A DNA stretch of 64,000 nucleotides from Peptostreptococcaceae bacterium VA2 (GTDB taxonomy: Bacteria; Bacillota; Clostridia; Peptostreptococcales; Peptostreptococcaceae). Of the stretch, positions 36,653 through 47,240 are shown one piece after another; position 1 is the stretch's first letter; the number at the start of each line of letters is the position of its first letter. The position numbers and the translations under genes are program-made. The stretch lies in the NCBI GenBank assembly GCA_000686145.1, contig JMMB01000007.1, forward strand, positions 1,302,001 to 1,366,000, read 5' to 3'. The notes below the pieces were generated by a model. The model ran no database searches. It was not told where the DNA came from and saw only the letters and a program-made list of their open reading frames with translations.

Positions 36653-39343
36653 TTGATAAATATAACAATAAACAATAATAAGCTTTCTGTAGAAAAAGGA
36701 ACCACTATCTTTTTAGCATGTAAGAGTATAGGAATAGAGTTACCAAACTTTTGCAATGATGAAAGATTAAACCCAAGTGGGCTTTGTAGAATGTGTATAG
36801 TTGAAATCCAGGGGGCAAAAAACTTAGAAGTAGCTTGTGGTACTTTTGTAAGAGAAGGTATGCAAATATACACAAATAGCCCTAAAGTAAGAAATGCAAG
36901 ACGTGAAATATTAGAACTTATGGTATCTGACCATCCTCTAGAGTGTACAACATGTGCAAGAGGAGGTTCTTGTAAGTTACAAGATTATGCAAGCATGTAT
37001 TTACATAATTTCAAGCCTAAGTATGAAAATACTCCTAAAAAATTACCAATAGACGATAGCAATCCTTTTTATTATTATGACCCAAACAAATGCATATTGT
37101 GTAAAAAATGTGTAAGAGTATGTGATGAACTTCAAGAAGTAAGTGCAATAGAAGCTGTAGATAGAGGTTATAACACAGAAATAACACCATTTTTTAAAGA
37201 AAAATTAAATGATAGTAGTTGTGTATCTTGTGGAAATTGTGTTTCAGTTTGTCCAGTAGGGGCTTTAGTTCCTAAAAATGCAATGTTTTACAATACTAAA
37301 AAAGTAAAAACAACTTGCTCATATTGTGGAGTAGGATGTCAGTTAGAACTATCAGTTAAAGATGGTGAGGTAGTAGGAAGTCAACCATTAGAAAATGGAG
37401 TTAATGATGGATTATTATGTGTAAAAGGAAAATTTGGATATAAATTTATAAATCATGAAGATAGATTAAAAAGTCCATTAATAAAAAAAGATGGAAAGTT
37501 TGAAGAGGTAAGCTGGGAAGAAGCATATGAATATATAGCTAAGAATTATGGCAGAATTAAAAATAAATTTGGTGAAGATTCAATGGCAGGATTATCCTCT
37601 GCAAGATGTAGTAATGAAGAAAATTACTTATTCCAAAAGATGATAAGAGGAGTATTTAAAACCAACAATGTAGACCACTGCGCTCGACTCTGACATTCTT
37701 CAACAGTTGCAGGTCTTGCAACTACATTAGGTAGTGGTGCTATGACAAATAGCATAGAAGAAGTAAAGGATTTAAAATCTGTGTTTGTAATAGGTTCAAA
37801 TACAACAGAAAATCATCCAGTAATAGGAATAAAAATAAAGCAAGCTGTAAGAAAAGGTGCAAAGTTAATAGTAGCAGATCCTAGAAGAATAGAGCTAGCA
37901 GATCGTGCAGATGTATTCTTACAAATAAACCCAGGAACTAATGTTGCTCTTTTAAATACCATGATGAATGTAATAATAAATCAAAACCTTCAAGATATGG
38001 ACTATATAAAAGAAAGAACAGAAAACTACGATGCATTAGTAGAGCTAGTAAAAGATTATACACCAGAAGAAGGAGCAAAAATATGTGGTGTAGATAAAGA
38101 TAATATAATAAAAGCTGCAAAGATTTATGCACAGACTAAAGATAGTGCTATATTTTATTCAATGGGTATAACTCAACATTCAAAGGGAACTCAAAATGTA
38201 ATGAGTATATCAAATTTAGCACTTCTTTGTGGTAACATAGGAAATGAATTTGGTGGTGTTAATCCACTTAGGGGACAAAATAATGTTCAAGGTGCTTGCG
38301 ATATGGGAGCGCTACCTAATGTGTTTACAGGGTATCAAAGTGTAATTAATGAAGAGTTTGTATCTAAATTTGAAAAAGCATGGAATACTAAATTACCTAC
38401 AAAAGTAGGATTAACAGTTCCAGAAATAACTCATGAAATTGGTGAAGATAAAATAAAATTATTATATATAATGGGAGAAAACCCAATGATATCAGATCCG
38501 GATATAAATCATATTAAAAAAGCTTTTGAAACTTTAGATTTTTTAGTTGTTCAAGATATATTCTTAACTGAAACTGCACAAATGGCAGATGTAGTGTTAC
38601 CAGCAGCATCTTTTGCAGAAAAAGATGGTACATTTACTAACACAGATAGAAGAATTCAAAGAATAAGAAAAGCAATAGAACCTGTAGGAAACTCTAAACC
38701 TGATTGGGTTATACTTATGGAAATTATGAATAAATTAGGATATGATAAAAAATATGAAAGCCCTAAAGAAATAATGGATGAAATAAGTAGCTTAACTCCT
38801 TCGTATGGTGGAATAAACTATGATAGAATAGAAGAAAAGGGAATACAGTGGCCTTGTCAAAACTTAGACCACCCAGGAACTAAAATACTTCATGTAGACA
38901 AATTTGCAAAAGGAAGAGCAACATTTGTACCATGTGACTATGTTTTAAGTTTTGAGGGGCTAAGTGAGGACTATCCATATACACTTGTAAATGGAAGAAT
39001 GCTTTATCACTATCACACAAGAACTATGACAGGAAAAGTAGAAGGGTTAAATGAAAAAGCACCACATTCATATATAGAAGTAAATCCTATAACTGCTAAA
39101 AAGCTACAATTTGAGGACAATGAAAAAATAAAAGTTTCTTCAAAACGTGGAGAAATAGAAACTTTCGTTAAGATAACAGATATAGTAGATGAAGATGTAT
39201 TCTTTATGCCTTTCCATTTTGCAGATGGGGCAGCGAACTACCTTACAAATACAACTCTTGATAGTATAAGTAAGGTTCCTGATTTAAAAGTTTGTGCTAT
39301 ACAAGTTGAAAAAATTAAAGTATTAGAAATATCAAATGCATAG
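36653..39343 (+). CDS. fdhF: Formate dehydrogenase catalytic subunit, selenocysteine-containing
   Basis: Read from TTG at 36653 (GGGGGG at 36641-36646) through TGA 37691-37693 as Sec347, the protein has 896 residues. The N-terminus is NuoG-like: a 2Fe-2S domain (CxxxxxxxGLCRMC) and 4Fe-4S motifs (CTTCARGGSC, CILCKKCVRVC, CVSCGNCVSVCPVGAL). The molybdopterin part starts with the 4Fe-4S ligands CSYCGVGC. The active site is VDHCARL-U-HSSTVAGL, where Sec coordinates Mo/W. GENPMISDPD, NTDRRIQR and the C-terminal MGDR/MoCo-binding region are complete. It oxidises formate or reduces CO2. MobA follows in the same direction, providing the MGD cofactor. A pipeline that stops at TGA would split this gene in two. 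Confidence 0.96.
37691..37723 (+). promoter_or_regulatory. SECIS element of fdhF
   Basis: TGA (37691-37693) is followed by AGTTGCA (37705-37711) and TGCAACT (37717-37723) around a GGTCT loop, 18 bases after the UGA. The AGGTCT apex closely resembles that of E. coli fdhF. Confidence 0.9.
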
Positions 39344-39372
39344 AATATTAGTATTCTAAAAAAATTTAATAA

Positions 39373-39404
39373 TAAGGATATAAACATTGCAGTTTATATC
39401 CTTA
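39373..39404 (+). terminator. Hairpin between fdhF and mobA
   Basis: TAAGGATATAAAC (39373-39385) pairs exactly with GTTTATATCCTTA (39392-39404). It has no long T run, so it may be partial termination or mRNA processing. Confidence 0.55.
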
Positions 39405-39426
39405 TTAAAAGTTAGGATGTAGATGT

Positions 39427-40047
39427 ATGGACAATTTTAAAAGCGCAGTAATTCTAGCTGGTGGTAAAAGTTCTAGAATGAAATTTGATAAGCAATGTTT
39501 GGTTATAAATGAGAAAAAACTTATATTTGAGATATGTGAAAAACTAGAAAAATATTTTGAAGATATAACAATAGTAAGCAATAAAAAAGAGTACTACAAA
39601 GACTGTAAGTATAAAGTAGTAAGTGATGAAATTAAAGAGGTAGGTCCGCTAGGTGGTATGGCAGTAGGACTAAAAGAAAGTGTAAGTGAGTATGTTTATT
39701 TTATAGCTTGTGATATGCCACATATTGATGATAAGTATATAAAATATATGAAAAGTAAGATAGAAAAAGATATTGAAAGTAATGTTGATTTTGATATGTA
39801 CATATGCAATGTTGGTGGCAATATACAGTTTTTCCAAGGATTTTATAAAAAAGATTTAGAAGAATGTATAAACAATTATTTAATTTATGGAACTAAAAAA
39901 TCGATAAAAAGTTTTTGTGAACAAAGTAATAAAAAAATTAAGATTATAGAAGAAGATGAGTTTAAAGAACAACATTTTAAAGAAGATATATTTATAAATT
40001 TAAACACACAAGTCGATTTGAACTTATATAAAAATAATTTACAATAA
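39427..40047 (+). CDS. mobA: Molybdenum cofactor guanylyltransferase
   Basis: A 206-residue nucleotidyltransferase with the GTP-binding loop ILAGGKSSRMKFDKQCL (about residues 10-26), a KYKVVSDEIKEVGPLGGMAVGL stretch and the metal-site Asp in YFIACDMPHID. It adds GMP to molybdopterin to form the MGD cofactor used by the FdhF encoded just upstream. The 84-base gap with a hairpin leaves open whether the two are co-transcribed. A 16-bp terminator follows. Confidence 0.9.
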   Translation: MDNFKSAVILAGGKSSRMKFDKQCLVINEKKLIFEICEKLEKYFEDITIVSNKKEYYKDCKYKVVSDEIKEVGPLGGMAVGLKESVSEYVYFIACDMPHIDDKYIKYMKSKIEKDIESNVDFDMYICNVGGNIQFFQGFYKKDLEECINNYLIYGTKKSIKSFCEQSNKKIKIIEEDEFKEQHFKEDIFINLNTQVDLNLYKNNLQ

Positions 40048-40080
40048 AAAAACTTGATTTTAAGTCAAGTTTTTTTATTG
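40042..40080. terminator. Bidirectional terminator after mobA
   Basis: Sixteen-base perfect arms at 40042-40057 and 40065-40080 (core AACTTGA/TCAAGTT) separate convergent mobA and the MBOAT gene. The left arm overlaps the mobA stop. Confidence 0.85.
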
Positions 40081-40092
40081 TAAATTAAATTT

Positions 40093-41862
40093 TTATTTGT
40101 TAAGAAGCTTAGCTAAAGAAGTATCAGAGAAGAATGTATTTGCATTATATAAAAATAAAATATCACTAAACTTACCATTATCTATAAGTTTAGATAAATC
40201 ACCTTTATAATGCATAGGGTCAACAACAATTATCTTACTATAATTGTTAGTTAAAAAAGGTACAAAAGTATTGGCATAAGAATCTTTTATTAAAAGAAGT
40301 TGCTTTTGAGTGTTAGTAGTAGTATTTATTTCAACTATTGGATGATTACCATCTAAAAAAACATCGTATTTATTTTTAGTATTTAAACTTTGTGTATTAT
40401 ATAAAGAAGTTGTTTTCTTTTTATTATCTAGATAATTTACAATAACGCTACTTTTATTGCTTTCAGGAATATAAATATCTATATCATCTTTTTGACTAAA
40501 TCTAAGCCCACTTTGGGAAGAGAGTGAACCATTAAAATCATTACTTACCTTTTTTACATCATAATAAGCACTATTGTCTAATTGCATCTGTTCACTAATT
40601 TTAAAGAATGAAGTATAAGCTCCTAGTGTTGTTAGATGATTATCTGTTTTATAATATATATACTTATCCTTAGCGTCATTTAAAGCTTTATATGTATCAA
40701 TATACTCTATATTTTTATTTAAAGAAGAACTTAAATTTTTAAGATACTTTTCTTGATTTTGAGAAGGTGCAAATTTAGGTAATTTATCTTTAAAAATACT
40801 TGTAGATGTGGGTATTACGCAAACATAAGTTTTTGTATCTTTGTGTTTATTAGAAAAATTATTTAAAGATTTTATAGTGTTATTAACAGTTTTATCGTCA
40901 CTTGGAGTGAAATTTTTCAAAAGATACCCATCATCAGCTAAATAAACATTATTAATATCTTTTTTTCCAATCAATAAGTCAGTATATGTTTTTACATGTG
41001 TAAAAAAGTTTTCTTTAAGATTAGAGTTATCACTAACTAAATAAGATACTGATAAAAGTAATATAAACACATTTAATAATACAGTAGATATATTACTTTG
41101 TGATTCTGATTCATTAAATTTTTTACTTAAATATGTAGTAGAACATAGAGTTAATATTACAAATAATATAATATTTGTATATAAGTAATAAATTGAGCCA
41201 TTATCTATTATAGGATTTCCTGACATAAAAAACATTACTTTAAGATATTGAGCTACCATAGATAGATTATCTAAACTAAACAACACCCAACCAATTATTA
41301 CAATAAGCATTGTATATATATGAGCCATAAAATTTGGAAGATTATTTAGTTTTTCTTTTAGATAAAATTTTTCAATTAATAAAACTATTGAAAAATAAAT
41401 TCCCCAAAGTACAAAATTCCATATGCCTTTATGCCAAAGGCCTATTAATATCCAAATAATAAAAATATCTATAAATTGTTTTTTTATATAGTGTCGAGTT
41501 CCTTCAAGTGATATATAAATATACTTTCTAAAATAATCTCCAAGAGATATATTCCATCTTTTAAAAAACTCTGTAACACTTTTAGATATGTATGGATAAT
41601 CAAAGCCTTCAGGAAGATCAAGACCAAACATTTTTGAAAGTCCAATAGCCATATCATAATATCCACCAAAATTAAAGTATATCTTAAATGTAAAAGCCAT
41701 TATTCCAATCCAAGCTGTAAGTACTGATAAATTTGAAGTATTTAAAGAAGATATAGTAGTCCACAAAAGACCTATGTTATTGGCAAGTAATACTTTCTTA
41801 GCTAAACCAAGTAGGAATCTTTGACCACCTTCTGTAAATTTATTTATATTATTAAAAGTCAT
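40093..41862 (-). CDS. MBOAT acyltransferase (N-terminally short) fused to a DHHW/AlgX-like domain
   Basis: A 589-residue protein. Residues 1-250 are the second half of an MBOAT O-acyltransferase: GGQRFLLGLAKKVLLANNIG, FNFGGYYDMAIGLSKMFG, SVTEFFKRWNISLGDYF and IGLWHKGIWNFVLWG with the invariant His. The first 110-130 residues usual for MBOATs are absent. From about residue 285 a DHHW-type domain follows, with YIYYKTDNHLTTLGAY (DNHL replacing DHHW) and LLIKDSYANTFVPFL. MBOAT moves acetyl groups across the membrane and DHHW/SGNH partners place them on wall polymers. The upstream gene is an SGNH hydrolase, so an envelope acetylation pair is likely. RBS AGAGGT supports the start. Confidence 0.8.
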   Translation of the reverse strand: MTFNNINKFTEGGQRFLLGLAKKVLLANNIGLLWTTISSLNTSNLSVLTAWIGIMAFTFKIYFNFGGYYDMAIGLSKMFGLDLPEGFDYPYISKSVTEFFKRWNISLGDYFRKYIYISLEGTRHYIKKQFIDIFIIWILIGLWHKGIWNFVLWGIYFSIVLLIEKFYLKEKLNNLPNFMAHIYTMLIVIIGWVLFSLDNLSMVAQYLKVMFFMSGNPIIDNGSIYYLYTNIILFVILTLCSTTYLSKKFNESESQSNISTVLLNVFILLLSVSYLVSDNSNLKENFFTHVKTYTDLLIGKKDINNVYLADDGYLLKNFTPSDDKTVNNTIKSLNNFSNKHKDTKTYVCVIPTSTSIFKDKLPKFAPSQNQEKYLKNLSSSLNKNIEYIDTYKALNDAKDKYIYYKTDNHLTTLGAYTSFFKISEQMQLDNSAYYDVKKVSNDFNGSLSSQSGLRFSQKDDIDIYIPESNKSSVIVNYLDNKKKTTSLYNTQSLNTKNKYDVFLDGNHPIVEINTTTNTQKQLLLIKDSYANTFVPFLTNNYSKIIVVDPMHYKGDLSKLIDNGKFSDILFLYNANTFFSDTSLAKLLNK

Positions 41863-41911
41863 ATCAAAAACCTCTTTTTCTATTTTATATATATTTAAAA
41901 TTTATTTAAAA

Positions 41912-42685
41912 TTACAAATTTGCAGATTGTTTTAAGATATTTAGCCATGCAGGGTAGAAGATAGGTTTTAAGTGCATTCCGTCATTTGCATAAAGACTTT
42001 CGTTGTCTTTTAATAAATTTGTAGTATCAATAAAAGTTATATTTAAATCTTTACACATTGATTTTAAAGACTTATTATATTTATCAATGTTATTATAAAT
42101 AGATTTTTTATTGTTTTCTTTAATGGGTAATATAGAATTAACAAAGATTTCGCTCTTAGGTAGAGTTTTTTTAATCGAATTTATTAAAGAAGTATAGTCC
42201 TTTATAAATGAAGGTATATCTTCTTGATAAATTAATAAATCATTCATGCCGTATAAAGTGAAAACATTAGATGGGTTTAAATTAGAAAGATTATTCATAT
42301 TAGACTTAGCATTTTTTAAATTAGAGCCTCTAGAACAAATAACAGATGTAGAACTTAGCATGTTATATGTTATTAATCCTTCAGCCTGAGAATCTCCCAT
42401 AACAACACAATTTTTAAAGATATTCTTGTAATTTATCTTTCTTGAGTTTTGATCTAAGCCGTAATAGGAGGATTGAACCTTATTTATTTCCTTTTGAACT
42501 TTATCTAAGTTACTTTTATCTAAATTATCAATAATAGATATATTATTAATGATTTCCTCGTTTTCTTTATTCGCTATGTCTCTTTTAGTTGAATTACTTG
42601 CCAAAGAATATGTAGCGATAGCTGGTACAAATATAAGACACATCATTAGTATTAGAAGAACGAAGTTATTAGATTTTTTTTTCAT
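41912..42685 (-). CDS. Exported SGNH/GDSL hydrolase-like protein
   Basis: A 257-residue protein with an N-terminal membrane anchor or signal (about 7-28). The SGNH blocks are CVVMGDSQAEGL (block I, GDSQ), FTLYGMNDLLIY (block III GMND) and YANDGMHLKPIFYPAW (block V with Asp and His). Such proteins act as O-acetyl transferases or esterases on cell-wall glycans. It lies 49 bases upstream of the MBOAT-DHHW gene on the same strand and is probably co-transcribed with it. The gap upstream (42686-42861) shows only AT-rich sequence. Confidence 0.82.
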   Translation of the reverse strand: MKKKSNNFVLLILMMCLIFVPAIATYSLASNSTKRDIANKENEEIINNISIIDNLDKSNLDKVQKEINKVQSSYYGLDQNSRKINYKNIFKNCVVMGDSQAEGLITYNMLSSTSVICSRGSNLKNAKSNMNNLSNLNPSNVFTLYGMNDLLIYQEDIPSFIKDYTSLINSIKKTLPKSEIFVNSILPIKENNKKSIYNNIDKYNKSLKSMCKDLNITFIDTTNLLKDNESLYANDGMHLKPIFYPAWLNILKQSANL

Positions 42686-42861
42686 TTGACAGCTCCCCTT
42701 TGAAATATAGAATTTAGATTTAAATATAGTAATCTAGGACTATATATTATATTAAAGTTAAAAATATATAATACTTAAAATCAAAAATATAAAGATTACA
42801 AAAATTTAACATATAAATGGGATTAATATGAAATTGATAAAAAATATGTTTTTTCACACAA

Positions 42862-42886
42862 CAAAAAAAAGAGCATAAGCTCTTTT
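42862..42886 (-). terminator. Terminator of the second cold-shock gene
   Basis: GAGC-ATAA-GCTC with A/T flanks (stem 42867-42874 / 42879-42886). On the minus strand it is followed by a T8 tract. Confidence 0.75.
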
Positions 42887-42916
42887 CTTTGAAATAAAAA
42901 TATATATTAAATATAA

Positions 42917-43117
42917 TTATATTCTATTTACGTTTTCAGCTTGAGGTCCTCTAGCTCCTTGAGTTATCTCAAAGCTAACCTTTTCGCCTTCTTCTAAAGT
43001 TTTGTATCCGTCACCTTGTATAGCTGAGAAATGTACGAAAACATCTTCTCCACCGTCTACTGATATGAATCCAAATCCTTTTTCACTGTTAAACCATTTT
43101 ACTATTCCGTTTTTCAT
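42917..43117 (-). CDS. Cold-shock protein (CspA family), second copy
   Basis: A 66-residue OB-fold protein with KGFGFISV (RNP1) and DVFVHFSAI (RNP2), ending [29 protein letters not shown] lies before the ATG on the minus strand. The 5' leader holds a CAGACTTA/TAAGTCTG hairpin (43148-43168) that could be part of a temperature-responsive 5' UTR. It is a nucleic-acid chaperone. Confidence 0.96.
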   Translation of the reverse strand: MKNGIVKWFNSEKGFGFISVDGGEDVFVHFSAIQGDGYKTLEEGEKVSFEITQGARGPQAENVNRI

Positions 43118-43377
43118 TAGAAAAAACCTCCGTGTATTTAAAAAATCCAGACTTATTAACTAAGTCTGCTCTATAAGTATAATCCATAAAAAAAATAAAA
43201 TCAAGGGTAAATTAAAAAAAAATTGGAAAATATTAAAAAAATACATTTTTGTTATAATATTATATATTTTTTACTTATCAAACAAAGAATATGTTTTCCT
43301 AAAAAAAATAAGCATAATAAAATCAATTTTACAGATAATAGTATAGTCAAGTATTATTATTTATATAGGAGGAAGTC

Positions 43378-43968
43378 ATGAAATTTAAAAGAGCAATAAC
43401 ATTAAGTTTATCATTAGCTATAGCTATGGGAGCTGTAGCATGTACTAAAAAAGAAGTAACACAACCACCAACAACACCACCAAAAACAGAAAGTACTAGT
43501 TTAGATCCAAATTATGTGAAAAAATATTCTAAGTCATATGAAGATTACATTGCAGGTATAAAAGATTACCAAATGTATTCAACTCCTGAGAGTATAAACG
43601 AATATTATAAAACCAATGAATATCCAGGTAATGAAGTGCATTTAACTAATACAAAAAATGCATATAAAGAAAGTAAAGCAAAAATACAATCATTCGTAGA
43701 TGTATTAAAAAATGATGCAAAAACAAAAGATGAAGAGCTAAAAAAAATGAATGATGACTTAATAGCAGAAGGTGAAAAAACTATAAAAAATATAGATGCG
43801 AGAATTGCACAATTAGATAAACTTCCAGCAGATGCTATTGATAAGCCAAAAGAAGAATTCATGAAACTTGTAGATGAAACAATAGTTGTAAAAGACGAAA
43901 CTCAAAGTAAATTTAAACAATTCCTTGATACTATGAATGAAAAACTAGGAATAACTAATAAAAAATAG
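43378..43968 (+). CDS. Lipoprotein of unknown function
   Basis: A 196-residue protein with a lipoprotein signal: hydrophobic core LSLSLAIAMGAVAC, with the lipobox Cys at residue 22. A Pro/Thr-rich linker (VTQPPTTPPKTES) and a helical, Lys/Asp/Glu-rich C-terminal domain (about 45-190) follow. I do not recognise a domain. It is likely surface-exposed or anchored outside the membrane. AGGAGG precedes the ATG and a terminator (43979-44008) follows. Confidence 0.7.
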   Translation: MKFKRAITLSLSLAIAMGAVACTKKEVTQPPTTPPKTESTSLDPNYVKKYSKSYEDYIAGIKDYQMYSTPESINEYYKTNEYPGNEVHLTNTKNAYKESKAKIQSFVDVLKNDAKTKDEELKKMNDDLIAEGEKTIKNIDARIAQLDKLPADAIDKPKEEFMKLVDETIVVKDETQSKFKQFLDTMNEKLGITNKK

Positions 43969-43978
43969 AATTAAGAAA

Positions 43979-44008
43979 AAAAAGAGCATATTAATATGTT
44001 CTTTTTTT
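43979..44008 (+). terminator. Intrinsic terminator
   Basis: AAAGAGCATA and TATGTTCTTT form a stem around 43981-44003, followed by Ts. Confidence 0.7.
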
Positions 44009-44088
44009 GTTAAAATTCACAAAATGACAAATTTTTCTTATTTGAAGTGATATTATAGGTATATATTATTAGAAAAGTGGGGAATTTT

Positions 44089-46863
44089 ATGGTTTTTAAA
44101 AGTATTAGCCTGCATAATCGAAATCAAAGGATCATAACTCTTGCAAGAGAGTACAACATACCTATAATTATAAATTTAATATTTATAATTATAGGTATAT
44201 TGGATATAAAGCATTATCCTATTGCTATAAATTTGTCTAGGATGACATTGTTATGGATATTTTTATATACAATATCTCATAATTTTGAATTAGAAGATAT
44301 GAATTTTTCTAAAATGATAGCAATGAGCAATATTATACTTATAGTCATGAGCGGTTTAATGTTAATTGAAAAATCTCAATTAAAAATACATACTTGTTTA
44401 TTTTCGATTACATTTATGAATATATGTAATTTTTTATATTTTATATATGAACAAAAAAATAAAAAAATGTTAAGAGACAGTATAATTTTTTATTTTGTTA
44501 CAACTTTGGGAATATGTTTACTTTACCAAAATGTAGCACAAGAGAAAATAATTTATGTTTTAGTCATATTTAATATAATAATAGCATGTTATAACTTGTT
44601 TTTTTATAATGAAAAAAAATTACCGCACTACAAAATAATAAAAAACTTATCTATATATAATTTTATTATAAGTATAATGATAATTGTAATTGTATTTTAT
44701 GAAAATGCATTTGATATGAGTTTTTTTAGTGATTTATTATTATTACTTTTTTTCAATCACACATACTGTGGATATAAATATACTATAAAAAATGTAGTAA
44801 ATAATCCGTACTTTGAATTAAAATCTAAAAATGAAAAATTAAATTTTAACTCACAACAATTAAATAAGCTTAATGAGATAATTAACAAAGAAATTTCAAT
44901 TAAAAATCAAATAAAAAAATATATTACTCAAAGAAAAGAACTACTAAATCAATCATTAGACAATGTGCCTAGTATGTGGATTATTATAGATTGTAATTTG
45001 AATATAATTTATAAAAATAATGAATTTATGAAAATTTTAGGAATTGGCATACGTAGTTTTACAGAAATATTAAACCTAATTACTAAGAATGATGAAGAAA
45101 TATTATACTATTTAGAGTGCTTAGAAGATAAAAAAAATATTGATGATAAGATAGTATTTTTAAGTGAAATTCCTTATTTACTTAATATAAAATATAATGA
45201 TTTTGATGATACTTATTTAATCAGTTTAAATGATATTGAAAATGAATTTAAAATGGAAAAAGAACTTAAAGATAAAAAAGATGAATATGAAAGTATAGTA
45301 AATAATATACCATGTCCAATAATGATAAGAAATGTTGAATCAAATTTAGATGAAATTAAAATAATAAGCATAAATAAATCATTTGAAACGTTGTTTGGAT
45401 ATAGAGCAGATGAAGTAGAAAATCTAAATTTAAAAGATTATTATGAAAAATTTAATATAGATTTTTTCGATGGTAAAAGATATAAGAAATTAGATATGCC
45501 TATTGAAGAAAAGATAAGGCTTATAGACAATGAAAGTCATAGTAACTATATTATGAATCTTATAATGACAGATAAAAATAAAAATAAACATAATTTAGAA
45601 GTAAATATAGAAAATTACCAAGAAGACTCAAATTCAAACAAATTAAAATTATTAACTTTTACAGATAAAACAGAAGAAGTAAGTATATACCAACAAATAC
45701 AAAAGCAGAATCAAGTATATTGCAAGATATTAAACTCTATTCCAGAAGGGATAATAGTAAAATCACTTGATGATAACAGGATTATATATGCTAATAAAAA
45801 ATTCAAAGAAATATTTAAGATACAGGATAGAGTAAAGAAAACTTTAATACGAAAGTATAACGATAGATTAGAAACTAAGTATTTCTATAACCTAAATAAT
45901 AATGATTTAAATAAAACAATATATATGGTAAATGAAGAAAAAGTAATAAAAGAATTAAAGGTTAGAGCTTATACATGGGAAATAGAAAATTCAAAGTATA
46001 GAGTTAAAATAGTTGAAGACTTAGCACAACAAAGACAATATGAAAAAATGAAAAACATATTAATGGAACAAAGAAAATATGACAAGCTTAAGATGGAGTT
46101 TTACGCTAATATATCTCATGAACTAAAAACACCTTTAAACAACATATATAGTTCTACACAACTTATTGAAAATTTTAATAAAAATAATAAAATAAAAGAT
46201 ACCAATGGAGAACTTAGTTATCATGTAAAAATAGTAAAACAGAATATGTTTAGGTTAATGAGATTAATTGACAATATAATAAATATAGCGCAAGTTAAAT
46301 CAGAGGTATATAAATTAAAATCAGTGAATTTTGATATTGTATATTTGGTAGAAGAAATAGTTATGTCAATAAATTCTTATGCACAGTCAAGAAACTTAAA
46401 TTTAACATTTGATACTAATGAGGAATATTTATTAGTGGGGCTAGATCCTGAGGCGATTGAGAGAATAGTTCTTAATCTATTATCAAATGCAATAAAATTT
46501 ACTGAAAATAAAGGTAAGATTTTAGTAGGAGTTTATAAAATGAAAAATAAAGTTCAAATAAAAGTTATGGACAATGGTGTAGGAATAGATGAAGATAAGT
46601 TAATGGATATATTTGATAGATTTAAACAAATAGAAAATGGAAAAATCAATAATGAGTTTGGAAGTGGTATTGGTCTTTATTTATCAAAGTCATTGGTTAA
46701 GATTCAAGATGGAACTATAGATATAAAAAGTAAAATAAATGTAGGGACAGAAGTTACTATAGAGTTCCCAATAAAAGAAGTTATAGAAGAAGATGAAGAA
46801 ATAATAGAATATGGTGGAAATATAGAAAAATTCAAAATAGAGTTCTTTGATATATACAAATAA
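44089..46863 (+). CDS. Orphan membrane sensor histidine kinase with PAS domains
   Basis: A 924-residue kinase. The ATG at 44089 follows GTGGGG; the in-frame GTG 44077 is part of that ribosome site. The first 240 residues form seven to eight membrane segments. PAS-like regions lie at about 300-390, 400-530 and 550-650. The DHp helix has ANISHELKTPLNNIYSS with phospho-His677, and the ATPase has NLLSNAIKFTENKG, DNGVGI and NEFGSGIGLYLSK. No response regulator is adjacent. Orphan multi-PAS membrane kinases of this kind often feed phosphate to Spo0A in Clostridia; that link is inference here. Confidence 0.88.
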   Translation: MVFKSISLHNRNQRIITLAREYNIPIIINLIFIIIGILDIKHYPIAINLSRMTLLWIFLYTISHNFELEDMNFSKMIAMSNIILIVMSGLMLIEKSQLKIHTCLFSITFMNICNFLYFIYEQKNKKMLRDSIIFYFVTTLGICLLYQNVAQEKIIYVLVIFNIIIACYNLFFYNEKKLPHYKIIKNLSIYNFIISIMIIVIVFYENAFDMSFFSDLLLLLFFNHTYCGYKYTIKNVVNNPYFELKSKNEKLNFNSQQLNKLNEIINKEISIKNQIKKYITQRKELLNQSLDNVPSMWIIIDCNLNIIYKNNEFMKILGIGIRSFTEILNLITKNDEEILYYLECLEDKKNIDDKIVFLSEIPYLLNIKYNDFDDTYLISLNDIENEFKMEKELKDKKDEYESIVNNIPCPIMIRNVESNLDEIKIISINKSFETLFGYRADEVENLNLKDYYEKFNIDFFDGKRYKKLDMPIEEKIRLIDNESHSNYIMNLIMTDKNKNKHNLEVNIENYQEDSNSNKLKLLTFTDKTEEVSIYQQIQKQNQVYCKILNSIPEGIIVKSLDDNRIIYANKKFKEIFKIQDRVKKTLIRKYNDRLETKYFYNLNNNDLNKTIYMVNEEKVIKELKVRAYTWEIENSKYRVKIVEDLAQQRQYEKMKNILMEQRKYDKLKMEFYANISHELKTPLNNIYSSTQLIENFNKNNKIKDTNGELSYHVKIVKQNMFRLMRLIDNIINIAQVKSEVYKLKSVNFDIVYLVEEIVMSINSYAQSRNLNLTFDTNEEYLLVGLDPEAIERIVLNLLSNAIKFTENKGKILVGVYKMKNKVQIKVMDNGVGIDEDKLMDIFDRFKQIENGKINNEFGSGIGLYLSKSLVKIQDGTIDIKSKINVGTEVTIEFPIKEVIEEDEEIIEYGGNIEKFKIEFFDIYK

Positions 46864-46892
46864 GAAAACCATAAAATTTTAATATATTAAGA

Positions 46893-46927
46893 AAATGCTA
46901 TAGTCGATATTACAGACTATAGCATTT
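46893..46927 (+). terminator. Intrinsic terminator
   Basis: AAATGCTATAGTC (46893-46905) pairs exactly with GACTATAGCATTT (46915-46927), followed by an AT-rich tail. Confidence 0.8.
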
Positions 46928-47240
46928 ATTTTTTATAAATATTTAAGATATTTGTAATAACTAGGTGTTGTATTTTATATAAAAATAGGTAAAAATAACT
47001 AAAATTATAAAATTTTGAAAGAAATATAAAAAATCTAGAAACACTAGAAGGGTATTTAAATGATTTATAGAATTAATTAAATGAAAAAGGTAAAAACAGA
47101 TTAATTTTTTAGGTGAATCAATTACAAGTGTTAAATAAGTATGATTGTAGATAATAAACTATCAATCAACTAATTTGTAAAAATTAGCACGGCTTATTGT
47201 CGAAAAGGAAAGTTAATTTCAAAAGGGGAGTGAGATTTAG
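46928..47240 (+). other. Gene-free leader region of the oad operon
   Basis: This 313-base stretch has no open frame with a ribosome site and no riboswitch I recognise. It presumably contains the oad promoter and a long 5' leader. The ribosome site AAAGGGGAG (47222-47230) is at its end. Confidence 0.4.

Noticed and set aside
37691..37693. Stop codon splitting formate dehydrogenase into two genes
   Set aside because: Position and SECIS match the known selenocysteine site, and both sides form one continuous FdhF.
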